DNA of 64,000 nt, taken from assembly GCF_905475345.1 (NCBI RefSeq), contig NC_066593.1, positions 5,155,774 through 5,219,773 of the forward strand. Direction: 5' to 3'. The DNA comes from Vespula vulgaris. Taxonomy: Eukaryota; Arthropoda; Insecta; Hymenoptera; Vespidae. The position numbers and the translations under genes were made by a program. The notes below the pieces were generated by a model. That model worked only from the letters and a program-made list of their open reading frames with translations. It was not told the DNA's origin and ran no database searches. Of this stretch, positions 1 through 11,500 are shown piece after piece; the stretch's first letter is position 1; each line of letters begins with the position of its first letter.

Positions 1-585
1 GATATCGTATGCTATACACGAATTGCTACGCCGCGCCGACACTTGGCGCACTTGAATGGCATACAAACTACTGCAAAATAGAACGTGTAAGATTTAGAAC
101 GAAAGAATTTCGGACGTGAAAAAACAGCTATAACAATATAACATACTGAAAGCGAAATTTTTTGAATTTACTTCAAAAAATTTACGACGTTTCTACATTG
201 TTGTACTTTTCAATTCGTCTATTCAAAATCATTATATATATGTATGTATATGTACACACACAGACACACGCGCGCGAAAGAATAATTTATTTAATTGTAA
301 AGATGATAACATTTTTAAGTAAAAATACTGTCATTCAAATACTGTGAAAATACCATATGATTAAACTGACAAATCATAAAGAAAATATAAAATCACTTTA
401 AGTAGTTAATTCTTTACTAAAAAGATGTAAATTCTTTTTATGGATAACAACTCCGAAAAGCTACAATATTAGACGATTTACTTCGAGGATTAACTTCACT
501 TTTGCGTGTCACATCAATGGCACAGTTCGTGCAACACAATTATCCCAACATTAATCGTAACTGCACAATGCATCGTCGCTCTCAC

Positions 586-667
586 CTTGGATGGTGATAT
601 TACGAAGCCAAGTAGCCCCCGTGGTTGCAGTTGACTCCTCCGTCACAGCTAACGTTCCGTAAATCAT
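586..667 (-). CDS. Possible first coding exon of a leftward gene, unrecognised (partial)
   Basis: On the minus strand an ATG at 667-665 opens 27 codons (beginning MIYGTLAVTEEST and ending WLRNITIQ) that finish at a good donor, AAG|GTGAG, at 585. The stretch is more GC-rich than its surroundings. A compatible acceptor (TTTTGCAG) precedes position 72; joining there keeps the frame for about 19 codons, including a Cys-x2-Cys, and then hits a stop, so the true next exon may lie outside the window. I do not recognise the peptide. It could also be an untranslated first exon. Evidence is limited to the open frame, the donor and the local composition. Confidence 0.25.
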
Positions 668-1546
668 GAACGAGGCCGTTAAATATCTTGATCTTCTACC
701 ACACGAATGTTTCTTTTCTCTCTCTTTCTCTTGAAAATTTCGCTTGCACTACGTCGTAATTACTTTGATCGACCGTCCTCGATATCGTTGAGTTCACCCC
801 CTACAACTACTGTACAAAAGGAGACCACAACGATCCTTCATCGACGTTTTTCGGTACACTTAAATGCGCTTGCCTAAAGAAAAAAAAGAGACTTTAACTT
901 TACGATGATGTTTTCTAAGTTATCACTGATGATTCAATGTTGGAATGTTGATAAAAGTATGTATACAGGGGTACATGGTGTTCTTTCTTCTCAAACACAT
1001 TCCAAACAGGAAAGTTTTTTCTTAAATGTTGTTTTAACGAGGATGTTCTTCGTCTTATTTGAATACCACCGACGCCTCATTTCTTTTTTCTTTCTTTCTT
1101 TTTCACAAAGTTAAAATGTCTCGGAGATATTTCGATTACGAAAAAAAAGTCTCTTAGGTTTCAAGACCGAAGTGTTACTTTTTGTTCGTTTTGATCCTTC
1201 TTCTTCAACATCGTTCCCTCCTCGTCATTATTTCATTTTCGTCATAACTCTAACTAATCGTCGATCTTTAGATCGACCTTTCTCACCACTTTCTCAACAC
1301 TTTATAGAAAGAAGTTCCTCGTAAGAGTACGGAACATCGAGTTGAGCCTTGCGCACTGCCATTGACACGAGATCCATTTTGACCCTCGACCCATTTTACT
1401 TCCACCCCCCTCCCACTTTTCATCAACCTGCTGCTTCGAGACCTAGCGATACGGCTTCGAGTATACAAAATTACAATCTGGATTATCTCTTCCTTCGTAC
1501 TTTCGTTTTTTTTACATTGATGGTGAGTTCTTAATTAATTAGAATA

Positions 1547-1587
<41 letters not shown>
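1547..1587. repeat. (GT)n-(TA)n compound microsatellite
   Basis: A run of TG dinucleotides passes directly into a run of TA dinucleotides. Simple repeat, no coding role. Confidence 0.9.
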
Positions 1588-2520
1588 CTTTCTCTCTAAT
1601 CACTGTCACTTTCTTCACTTTATACGTCTGCTAAATGTTGAAGTTGACAGAATTAAGTAAAAAGTCTGTTTAAATACAGAAACAGATTTTGAAAAATGCA
1701 AAAATTGTTGATAACTTTTAATATCGTGTGTGCGTGTATGTATGCATGTGTGCGTGTGTGTGAATGTATATATATATATATTCATAAATCTATTTTGCAA
1801 TATTATAACACGTCGATATCTTTATCTCCCAGTATATGTGTACTTATCAGTTTCACATATGTAGGTTTCAGTACTTCATTCGTACAATTCCTATTTCTCA
1901 TCCTGACTGCACTTGAATAACCTTATCCATCTTGATACTTTCATTAAAATGCGCGAACATTTAAGGATATTACAAGAAATGTACTTCTAGAGTGCGGATC
2001 AATGACTGACACTATCACGTCACTTTTTTCTTTTTATTCTTTTCATCAAGAGATATCTGAAATAAGAACACCTATCACTAGCTTTCTGTAACAACCACGA
2101 CTTAGAAAATACATGATAAACGAATGTCAATACGCACGCTCGCTTCAATGGGAGGTACACGTGACGGTTTTCTGTATTATCGGAGGATCGATCGTACAGA
2201 ACATTGTACATAGCAAGCGCAAAGTATAATGTTTTCCTAAATCAAATGTAAAATAAAAATTGATAACATATACATTGATACTTTTGTTTATAAAAGCATA
2301 AATGTCTAATGTTATCAAAATTTAACAAAACATATCATTGTTTCTTGGATGAATAATTCAATACATATACATGGATACTTTAATTTTTTAATAATGTATT
2401 AAATAAATTTGTTTGAATATTTACCTATTATACAAATATTGAAAGATATAGTATATATATAAAGATATATAAACATATATAAAGTATATATTTTCTTTAA
2501 ATAATTTTCTATGACAATTA

Positions 2521-2829
2521 TTATTCTGGTAAAACATTATTAACCCATTGTTTAAAATCTTGAATTTCTGTTACAATTAATTCATGATCTATATTTTTTA
2601 ATGGTACAAATGTTGCATTTACACCAAGCTTTTTAAGATTATTACAAGTTTCTTTTCCCCATTCGATTGGAACTATTGTATCCAAATCACCATGAAATTG
2701 CAGAAGTGGTGGTGTCTTTTCTATTTTATTATTTTCTAAATACTGTAATGAAAAGTTTTCTTTAGTATAAATATATTTAAATATGAAAATTAATAATTAG
2801 TAGTAATTAGTAAAATTAATAATAAGTCT

Positions 2830-2897
<68 letters not shown>

Positions 2898-3600
2898 CAT
2901 ACCTTATATATTAATGAATTTTTATTAAGAAATGATGACATCGCAACACAACCACCTAATGATAATTTATATCTATATGCTAAATATAATGATAATGCTC
3001 CACCCATTGAAAAACCACCTACAATTATTCTATTACATGGGACTCCATTAGATTGTTCTGCATCTATCAACTGCACCAACATATGACACATTGAATCGAT
3101 AGAATGTTCTTCCTCGGAAACATTATTTGATACACTTTTACGATTAAACCATACATTGCTTATCTATAAAAGTAAAACTATTACTAGATGTATTACAATA
3201 CATATTTAGAAACAAAGATTTTGTCTTTTATCGATTTTAACTAGTTAGATAACAATATTACCATTTCATTATTTGGTGTATAAGGTTGAGCAGGTGCAGT
3301 AGGATAGACAATTTTTATATGAGGGAACTTTAATTCTTCCCTGTTAAGCATATCAATTAAGTTCTTTATATGTTGTCCACAATCTCCTGATATAAAAAAA
3401 ATTAGAATTTTTTAATATTTATTTAAAAAAATTTCATTATGTAACCTTTTCTTCATTATATATTTTTTTCTATCTTTTATTATTTTATTTAATAAATATA
3501 AATCTTTTTTACCAGAACCATGGAAGAAAAATAAAGTGGCAGTATGTTTTTTTGTAGCTGGTACAATATTAAATTTCGATATCTTCATGATTGCAGCCAT
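2521..3600 (-). CDS. Lyplal1: Lysophospholipase-like 1 / acyl-protein thioesterase family hydrolase
   Basis: Four coding exons: 3600-3513, 3386-3262, 3163-2903, 2742-2521; the phases join to give 231 aa. It is an alpha/beta hydrolase of the APT/LYPLAL1 family, a cytosolic serine esterase family with members that depalmitoylate proteins. Visible landmarks: the oxyanion-side HGSGD motif near residue 27, PTAPAQPYTP, the nucleophile motif GFSMGG (Ser123), SSFLNK, HGDLDTIVP (Asp179) and IDHE (His211), a complete Ser-Asp-His triad. GFSMGG, ISNVWF and SSFLNK fit LYPLAL1 better than APT1/2, which carry GFSQGG. The start is the ATG at 3600. The third intron holds a (TA)n tract immediately after the donor. 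It lies head-to-head with TMEM218. Length agrees with the family (about 230 aa). Confidence 0.92.
2835..2893. repeat. (TA)n microsatellite in LYPLAL1 intron
   Basis: About 59 bases of nearly pure AT dinucleotides begin a few bases after the splice donor of exon 3 of the minus-strand hydrolase. Confidence 0.95.
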
Positions 3601-4642
3601 TTCTTTATCTCTTTCTTACTTCCAATACAAAAGTATTTATAATTTTTTTATAAATTCTACTTCTATAAATGATAATACATGTCAAGGTTATGACGAAGCT
3701 TAATAAAACGTTAAGTAAGCAAATGAATATTGCTTATCAAACGTTTAATCATTTAAGCTGCATATTATTACTATTTAGAACCAATAGCGAAAATTCCCGC
3801 TTTGAATTCTTTAATTGGGATATAAATACTTAAACTTAAGGCGAATTCTAATGATAAAAAATATATGTGTACTACATTAATCAAATATTACAAAAAGAAC
3901 AACACTTGCATTTGGTTAATTTACGTTTCTTTTATTAAAAAAAGGACATTGTTACAAGTTTATATATATGTATATATACATATGATAAATATATAATCAA
4001 TAAAGTATATATCTTTAAAAAAGGATAAAAATTACTGATTGTAATAGAATGGATTTATATTACCGACGTTGTAATAAGTCCAGCACTGCCGATAATTCAG
4101 TTTTGTGAATACGAAATTTTATAAAGATAAATATTATATATTAGACATTATTATATATAGTTTTTTATCCGTAAATGGATTATAAATTTGTTTATACGAT
4201 AAATTTGAAAGTAAGTATATTCAATGATGCGATCATCATATTTTTGTACTAAATTTATTGATATAATCAGTAAAATTTTATTCTAATTAGAGAAATTTTC
4301 GACATCACTAAAAAAAAAATATATATATATATATAATATGTTTCTATTATTTTTTAGCATCTCTGGCAGTAACTTGTGAGGAATATAAGCTGTACTTTTT
4401 TCAAGATACTTTTAATTCACATAAAAAGGAAGATGAATTGAAGTGAGTACAATAGGATTAAAAAATAAAAAATATTCAGATTTTCATATATTGATACGAT
4501 ATATATATGTGTGTGTGTGTGTTGGACATTTAAAAGAGATATTATCAAATATTATCTATTCCTTTTTTCTCTTATGTTACTTATACTTATGTTATATATA
4601 TAATTTTTATTATTATTATGATTATATCTATCCTACATAGGT
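3601..4642. promoter_or_regulatory. Divergent promoter region LYPLAL1 / TMEM218
   Basis: About 1 kb separates the two divergent start codons. At 3781-3800 there is a CCAAT box followed closely by TTCCCGC, an E2F-like core. An exon-like segment at 4358-4442, bounded by TTTTTTAG and GTGAGT, is probably an untranslated 5' exon of the plus-strand TMEM218 transcript; the acceptor of the first TMEM218 coding exon is at 4640. Assignment as a shared promoter is inference from gene orientation. Confidence 0.45.
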
Positions 4643-5114
4643 ATGTCTACTATGATATTTGGCATTGGTACAGGATTATTCTTGATTCTAACTTTGTGGG
4701 CTATTGCAATATTAATTTTTTTAATATCATTACGAATAGAGAAGAAAATTGGTTTGGTTGTTATAGTTATAATAGGTCTTCTCACGATAATTTTGTTCAG
4801 TATTCCTAGAGCTTCTGAAAAGCCTAATGTCAATGAAAAAAAGGTATGTAAGATAAATAAATGTTCCTTTGGTTAATTTAATTAAACCGTTTCTTTGTAA
4901 TAATACGGTAGAATGATTTTATCTCTTTTTCTTATCTTATCTTGTATTATCTTGGTGTAACTATATTTTTTAGCCTTATGACCATCTTTTTATTTGGCGT
5001 ATAATATTATTTACTTTACTACTCATTTCATCTATAATTGGAATTTCGGCATATATTAAATTTCAATTATTAGAGTCTGTCAGATCTGTGCGCATATCTA
5101 ATTGGATTTTCTGA
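4643..5114 (+). CDS. Tmem218: Transmembrane protein 218
   Basis: Two coding exons, 4643-4843 and 4974-5114, encode 113 aa, nearly the 115 aa of the vertebrate protein. The ATG lies three codon-free bases inside an exon whose acceptor (CCTACATAG) ends at 4640. Three hydrophobic segments are evident: residues about 3-27, 34-52 and 74-92. A PRA(S/G)E-type motif follows the second segment, as in TMEM218, and a polar stretch separates it from the third. TMEM218 is a ciliary transition-zone (MKS module) membrane protein in animals. Upstream untranslated exon(s) are likely. The stop is followed after 9 bases by a donor-like GTACTA and a matching acceptor at 5225 (see findings). Confidence 0.85.
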
Positions 5115-5347
5115 TTATTAAAGGTACTAATCATACTATGTATTCCTTAAATAATTGTGTAATTTTTATTTTTATATTATAAATTTTACTTAAAAAATAA
5201 AAATATATTTTATATTTATTTCTAGATTACAACTTTGATACAATCTGTCCAGTGAATTGTCCAACTACTAAAATAATAAACATAGTATAGTAATTATAAA
5301 CGGATCAGGTTTTTTATGTTCAATAAAATAATTAACAAAAATTTATA

Positions 5348-5827
5348 ATGATACGAAGTATTAACAAGTCATTTCCAATGTGGGTACGTCGTATCTCACT
5401 ATCTCATCAAAAAAAAAAAATATATGAGATAAACAGTAACATTGAATTTAATAATAAGGTAATGAATGGTAAAAGGACAGTTGTTGTCAATTTTCATGCA
5501 GATTGGTGTGATCCATGTACAGTATTAACACCTAAATTAATAGAACTTATTGAACCTATAGAGACATTAGATCTTGCTATTATCAATCTAGAATCCAATC
5601 CAGATTTAGCTGATGTATTTAGTGTAAAAGCAGTACCTGCTGTATTTGCAATGTCAAATGGATTAGTTTTAGAAAAATTTATTGGCTTACAAGATGTTGG
5701 AATGGTAGAAAAGTTTGTAGAAAAGCTAACTGCTCAAGATGCAACAAATTCAAATATTGAAAGTAACTCTGTAAATTTGAAAATGGACAATTCTGTAAAT
5801 CCTAAAGGTAGTGATGTGAAATCATAA
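5348..5827 (+). CDS. Txn2: Mitochondrial-type thioredoxin, intronless
   Basis: Single exon of 159 aa. A basic, serine-containing N-terminus (residues 1-22, with RR at 14-15) looks like a mitochondrial presequence. The thioredoxin fold follows: VVVNFHADWCDPC with the redox pair Cys54 and Cys57, and the cis-proline Pro97 in AVPAVF. The family normally has WCGPC; here Gly is Asp, a change also tolerated at this position in other mitochondrial thioredoxins and likely to shift the redox potential. After residue about 130 there is a polar tail of about 30 residues rich in Asn, Ser and Lys not needed for the fold. It starts 233 bases after the TMEM218 stop on the same strand. Role: disulfide reductase partner of a mitochondrial thioredoxin reductase; location is inferred. 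Confidence 0.88.
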   Translation: MIRSINKSFPMWVRRISLSHQKKKIYEINSNIEFNNKVMNGKRTVVVNFHADWCDPCTVLTPKLIELIEPIETLDLAIINLESNPDLADVFSVKAVPAVFAMSNGLVLEKFIGLQDVGMVEKFVEKLTAQDATNSNIESNSVNLKMDNSVNPKGSDVKS

Positions 5828-7219
5828 AAGCATATTTATAATGTTGTATATCTGTAAATGTAGTCACACTTATAAAAATATGTAAATGTATATATATTAG
5901 GTCATTATCTATGAAATGTCTGGTTTTATAATATGAATATAATATGAAAAATCGGACATTTCATATTTAATAATCTAACATATATTTCTTTTTCATTATT
6001 ATATTAATGCAATAATTATGGCAGTTAAAAATCTATTTGATGCTATTATTTGTAATTATATAAATATCAAATCATAATAGAACATGTAAAGTTAGTAAAA
6101 ATATTAAGATATTTCACAACAGCGTGGATAATCATTATGTCTTTGTATTCTTCTACTGAAAATAGCTTTCTATGCAATATAGTGATATTAAATTGTTCTT
6201 ATAATGAACATGTATTAAGAATACTAGGCATTAATTTCAGGAAACTGTGGACCATGTGATTATCCTTCTTTTATATAAATATATATAAAAAACTGTATTA
6301 CTAAAATATGATACTACTAGTACATAACTATCTTGACTAAACTATAGTGATTATATCTACAATGCTCTCTTGTAAAGGAAAAAAAATTATTTAAACTCAA
6401 CTTAAAAATTACTTTATAAAACGTAAATAATATAATAACTATGTATATTTCAACAAAATAAACTATCATAGAACTGAGATAGAATATACACTTTTTTGTT
6501 TATTAAGAACATATATGATGTTCTATTTAATATTTTGTCTATATCAATTTTGTTTTATAATTTATTATGTTTTATAATATGTGATCATACTAATATAACA
6601 AAGCTATAAAGTGGTTAATTTGTTTATTTACATAAAATATCAGTTGTTTTTATTACAATTCAAGATGTTTATTCAAACATAGAGTGCACTTGTGACATTA
6701 TTTATCTATTTTATTTTATTTTTATGCTTTTATATTGAAACATAGATGTAAAGATGTAAGTAAAAATATAATAACATATTAAAGATTATTGAAATTAAAA
6801 TATAAATGTCATATTTAAATGCAGGTATGCAAATAGAGTAATATCTAATTTGATTAAAATTTTATATTTATTCTTAATCATAAAACAATTCTGTACAAGC
6901 TATGTATGAAACTAAGCCAGTAATATAATAAAGTTATCAATCCATGTCATCTCTAATAATAGAGCTTGTATCTTTTTGTTTCGGCAGCAAGCAATATGTA
7001 AGTGTTATTAATTAAAAGACTAGCTAAGTTTTTTATCAGTCAGGTGCATTTAAAACACCATGATAAGGCATTATTGTGACTCTTCATTGATTACTTGCAA
7101 AAAGTTATTAACATAATTGAACAATTATTTAATAAGAAAAATTTATAGCAAAATTTAAGAAATTTTTGCAAGTAATCTTATAATTCTTATTATGTAGATA
7201 ACCGGTATATATATATATG

Positions 7220-7279
<60 letters not shown>

Positions 7280-8511
7280 GTGGGTGTTTTGTAATTATTT
7301 AACATTTGCACATAACACCTGATCTGTACTAATATAAACAAACTAGTAAGTATTGTAAATGGAATATCTTAATTTCAAATGAAAAACTTTGAATATTATA
7401 ACATGCACTTAATGTTATGATAACAAAATATTTTACAATATATTACAATAATGAATGAAAATTTCTTAATACTACTATTACTTCTATTGCGCGTTTCTAA
7501 ATAATTTCAAAAATTATATTACTCATAAAAATAAAACTGTATTTAAATTACAGATAAGATGTTATTGGTTTTAGTTTACCGATATGTACTGTAGAGGCAA
7601 ATGTATGGCCCCATGAAATTACACATTCATTAGATACATTTGGACGCTTTAATTTTGAAAATGTGTTCTTATTTACAATTTACAATCCATCCCTACCAAG
7701 TAGTTAAAAAAAATATAACAAAATGTAGAAAAACACAAATAATTTTATGTACAATTTTCTATTGATGCCTCTTGTTGTTATTGGATACATTCATTCTATT
7801 TAATAATGACAGCAGAAATATGTAGTTCAAATAAAATGTAGTACCTACTACATCATATTTGAATTATTAAAATTATGTACATTTTTTAAAGTCATAAATT
7901 AACAAAGAATGAATATATTCAATATTTACCCTATAAAAGCAATTTTACAACTTATTTAACAACAAGTAGCATCATATTTATATGCTATTTCGTAAGTCAA
8001 CTAATAGTAATATAATACACAATATGATACAACATGATACAATTTACTTTGCACTCCATAACTCAATAATTATTTTTATGTTTTCTTGAAAATTAAGAAA
8101 AATAGTATTTCTGTGGTTGACTTTGTTAAAAAGTATTAAAATATATCTGTCTATAAGTGAGTTTCATATCCTCGGGATTAAATATTTTCTATTATTTGTT
8201 GGTATTTATGATAGTTTTCAATTCTATTCCAGGGATGTTATACGAAATGAAAAGATTATTATCTAAAATGAATTATTGCATTATTATACTTGACTATATA
8301 AAAAATAATCATTCAAAAGAAGTTTGTTTTTTTATCAATGATAAATTAATTTAAAAATATTCTTGTGACTCAGAATAGTCTGTGTTTTTACCAAACTGGA
8401 ATGCATTTACCACAATCGACACTTTAATATATTATTGTAATATATAGATTAAAAAATTGATCTATAAGAATTATTAGAATATGATTTTATAATATATGGA
8501 AAAATATTTGA
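5828..8511. other. AT-rich intergenic / 3'UTR region between thioredoxin and pecanex
   Basis: The two genes converge here. No coding region is supported; short open frames are (TA)n or random AT-rich artefacts. The region probably contains the thioredoxin 3' end and a long pecanex 3'UTR. It holds an imperfect hairpin at 5904-5972 and a (TA)n tract at 7206-7276. Confidence 0.6.
7206..7276. repeat. (TA)n microsatellite
   Basis: Mostly TA dinucleotides interrupted once by TGTATG. Simple repeat in the interval between the convergent thioredoxin and pecanex genes. Confidence 0.95.
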
Positions 8512-11500
8512 CTAAACTTCTGCACCCAGATCTCGTACGCCTTGTTCTGCTATTGGAACATATTTGTCATCGATTTTAACAAGCAATATAACTTTATCAA
8601 CATGTGATCGACGATTAGGATCGCGATGATTTGGAGACCAACGGTGAACAACACATCCTTCCATTCCTCTTTCTGGTACCCAATGTTGCCAACCCGACCG
8701 ACCACCTTGCTGTCTCATTTTTTCATCTGGCCAAATTACATCTATTCGACGACCAAGATTAATTGCATCATATACTTGATTCGGGTCCATAATCTATCAA
8801 ATAAATAAAACAAATAAAATATTTAGTGCGAAAAATAAATTAATTATTAATTAATTAATTTCAAAAATATACATCAAACAAATTGGGAAAAATAGATTAA
8901 TCAAACTAGATTTTAAGATAATTGTTTTTTATACTTACACGAACTCTCTGAAAGACTTCTTCTTTGTCAAGTTTATTGGAAAAACTTGTTTCACTTTTAC
9001 TTTCAGTTTTGATGTCACTATTACTAAGAAGACCAGCCAAACTGGCAAGTGTTGAACTAGTGGGTTTCCCAACAGAAGCAAGTGAACCTCTGTTACCACC
9101 AAGAGAACTTGTGTTTGCTCGACCTAAAGAACCACGTCCTGTTGAACCACCAATTTGACATCCAGATTCCATTGATTGTGATCCCGATGTATTATGACCT
9201 GATTGTCCATATCCTGTTATATAGATAGATAAGTGATTACGAGAGTATTCATGGATATATATATATATATATATGTAATATCATGTTTCTGCATACCAGA
9301 GTGGATATTGTATGTGGTCATAGAGTATACTCCATCATTTCCAAAACCTCCATCATCTTGCGATCCTGTTCCACCCGATGAACACCCTTGACCACATCTT
9401 CTTCTTACTCTGAAATGTAAATATTAGTCATATTTGTATTCATAATATATAATTCTATATATATATAATACAGTGGCTATACCTTCGCCATAATTTTAAC
9501 ACAGTTGATTTAATGGTACCAAAACTTAAAGGACCTCCAACTATGGAACATAACTGTTCATTAGTTTCTGCATAACTGGTAGTTAATGGCGAAACATAAA
9601 TTGGATATCCAATAGGTTGATCACAAGAACTATTAATTATATTTCTCAATGCCTGCTTCGCGTTCTGTATAGAACCGCGTTCAGGATTTCGATTTCTTAA
9701 ATATACTAATTCTTGTTGTTGACCAGCCCAAAGACCTCGAACACATTCGCGATTCATTTTAATTACTCGAAAGCTTAAGTAACGTTTATTAAGCATTATT
9801 ACTTTATATTCATCAATACCATCATCAAGTACATGCCTGAGAAACAATATATAATTAATTACTATACAATTTTTTTAATTTAAGTAGTTTATATATACAT
9901 ATATATTTTATATACCTAAGTGCCAAAAGACTAGGTGCTCCACTTAAAACAGCATTTCTCCATAAAGGATCAGCTTCGTGACTAATCACAAGATTTTTAT
10001 CATGATTGTCAATGGCTTCATAAAGAGCACAGCATTCTATGTATTGTTCCGAACTCATAAAATGATCTTGATGTAATTTTAAAGCCATTCTTACACCTTT
10101 AGCTACAACACTTCTTAGTAATTCAACATCATGAAGTACCCATTCGTCTCGTGGCGATGTTATTCGAAAATCTCCTATATCATAAAATATATGAAATAAA
10201 TAGTGATATCATTAATATGAGATAAAGATAAACGGTTAAACAGTTAAACCTTTAAACAGTGCATGTAGACCATATAAAAAGAATTCGACGCTTGACACAG
10301 TGTTGTGAGAAGCTGCTCCTAAAACGCGTCTTCCCAAAAGACTTAGTCCCAGGCAAAGTGATACCAAATTTGAATCACGTGTTCTTTCCAATGACTGAAA
10401 AAATATGTACAATGAAATATCAAAATATACCTACAAATAATAATGTATCATATAAAGTGAATGATAAAAAAAGTACCTTATCATGCTTAGTTGCACAATA
10501 TTGTATCCAATCAAGGTAAACATTACAAAAACTACTTCTTGTAATACCACTTGCTCGAAAGTCGAAGTCTTCGTCAATATTCATATTGAAGACAGGGTCA
10601 AGATCCGCAAAATTTTTATCCAATGTTGTTTTAAGTGCATCAATGATATCTTGATTCTCCAACCAAGTTTTTAATTTTGGAGACTTAAGAGCATAGAAAA
10701 CAATACTTTTGACATAATAAGTAATTAATACTTTACGAAATTCATAGACTTGCAGCATTGACACAGCTGAATTATCCGAAATCGAGTAACTTTCAAGTAC
10801 ATACTTGGCACTTGCAACTTCCCAAGCAAGCCATCTCTGACTAAAAGCTGCATTGACACTAAGTACATTTGAAAAATGTCCCATTTCACAACAACAACAA
10901 TTATCATTATCTTCAATACCTTCAGATATTGCTTCGACCTAGAAAAGAGAAAAAAGAAAATTAAAAAATTAGATATCAAATATATAAAACAATAGTTAAT
11001 GCATAGTCACATAAATAATACCTCTCTTTGTTGACAGTATGTTCCTCTGAACTCAAGACCCCTTAATTGAAAAGTAACTAAACCGTTTCCTAACTGCACT
11101 ATATGTACTAAACAATTTAGATAATCAGATGCTAAAAGAAAGCAATCTCCTTGCTCTACATTACCCCAACGACCAAGAGCAAGATCACCATAAAGACTAT
11201 GCTGAAGAGACCGTGTCAATTGTTCATAAAATATAGAATTTAAATTATTATCATCTGCACCTAAATTACGATCTAAATGTGAAGACATTCGAGTATTTGA
11301 GTGATCAACTCTTCTTGTTTTATAGTCACGTTCCCAAAATTTAACTGGACGTACATACGATGATATAAAAATTGCACTTCCTAAAAGTGGATTTAATGGG
11401 GTACTTAACATAGCAGATATACCTGCTTGAAGAAAAAGCATTGCAGAATGTGGAACGGAGAATGGTTGAGCAAAGGCATGAAAAGCACTACCCCAAGTAA

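Larger units (their letters stand above)
1..2520. other. Gene-poor 5' flank with possible promoter/5'UTR of a leftward gene
   Basis: No convincing long coding region is visible. The stretch from about 480 to 1500 is clearly less AT-rich than the surroundings and contains a possible first coding exon on the minus strand (listed separately), so it may be the promoter and 5'UTR of a gene that runs out of the window to the left. A (GT)n(TA)n tract lies at 1547-1587. From 1600 to 2520 I see AT-rich sequence only; the last part is probably the 3' flank of the LYPLAL1-like gene. Confidence 0.4.

Noticed and set aside
1283..1468. GC-rich 61-codon frame on the minus strand with Arg/Ser-rich content.
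   Set aside because: No start context, splice partner or known motif; more likely 5'UTR or promoter of a leftward gene.
4175..4442. Coding-looking pair upstream of TMEM218: an ATG with 12 codons ending at GTAAGT (4210) and an open 28-codon segment at 4358-4442 containing VTCEEYKLYFFQ.
   Set aside because: The donor is phase 0 but the open frame of the second segment needs phase 1, and its continuation into 4641 would not match the TMEM218 frame. Treated as untranslated 5' exon sequence.
7129..7341. Open frame with a long Tyr-Ile run.
   Set aside because: Translation of the (TA)n microsatellite. The same applies to frames at 2816-3091 (the tail), 60623-60877, 60937-61427 and others.
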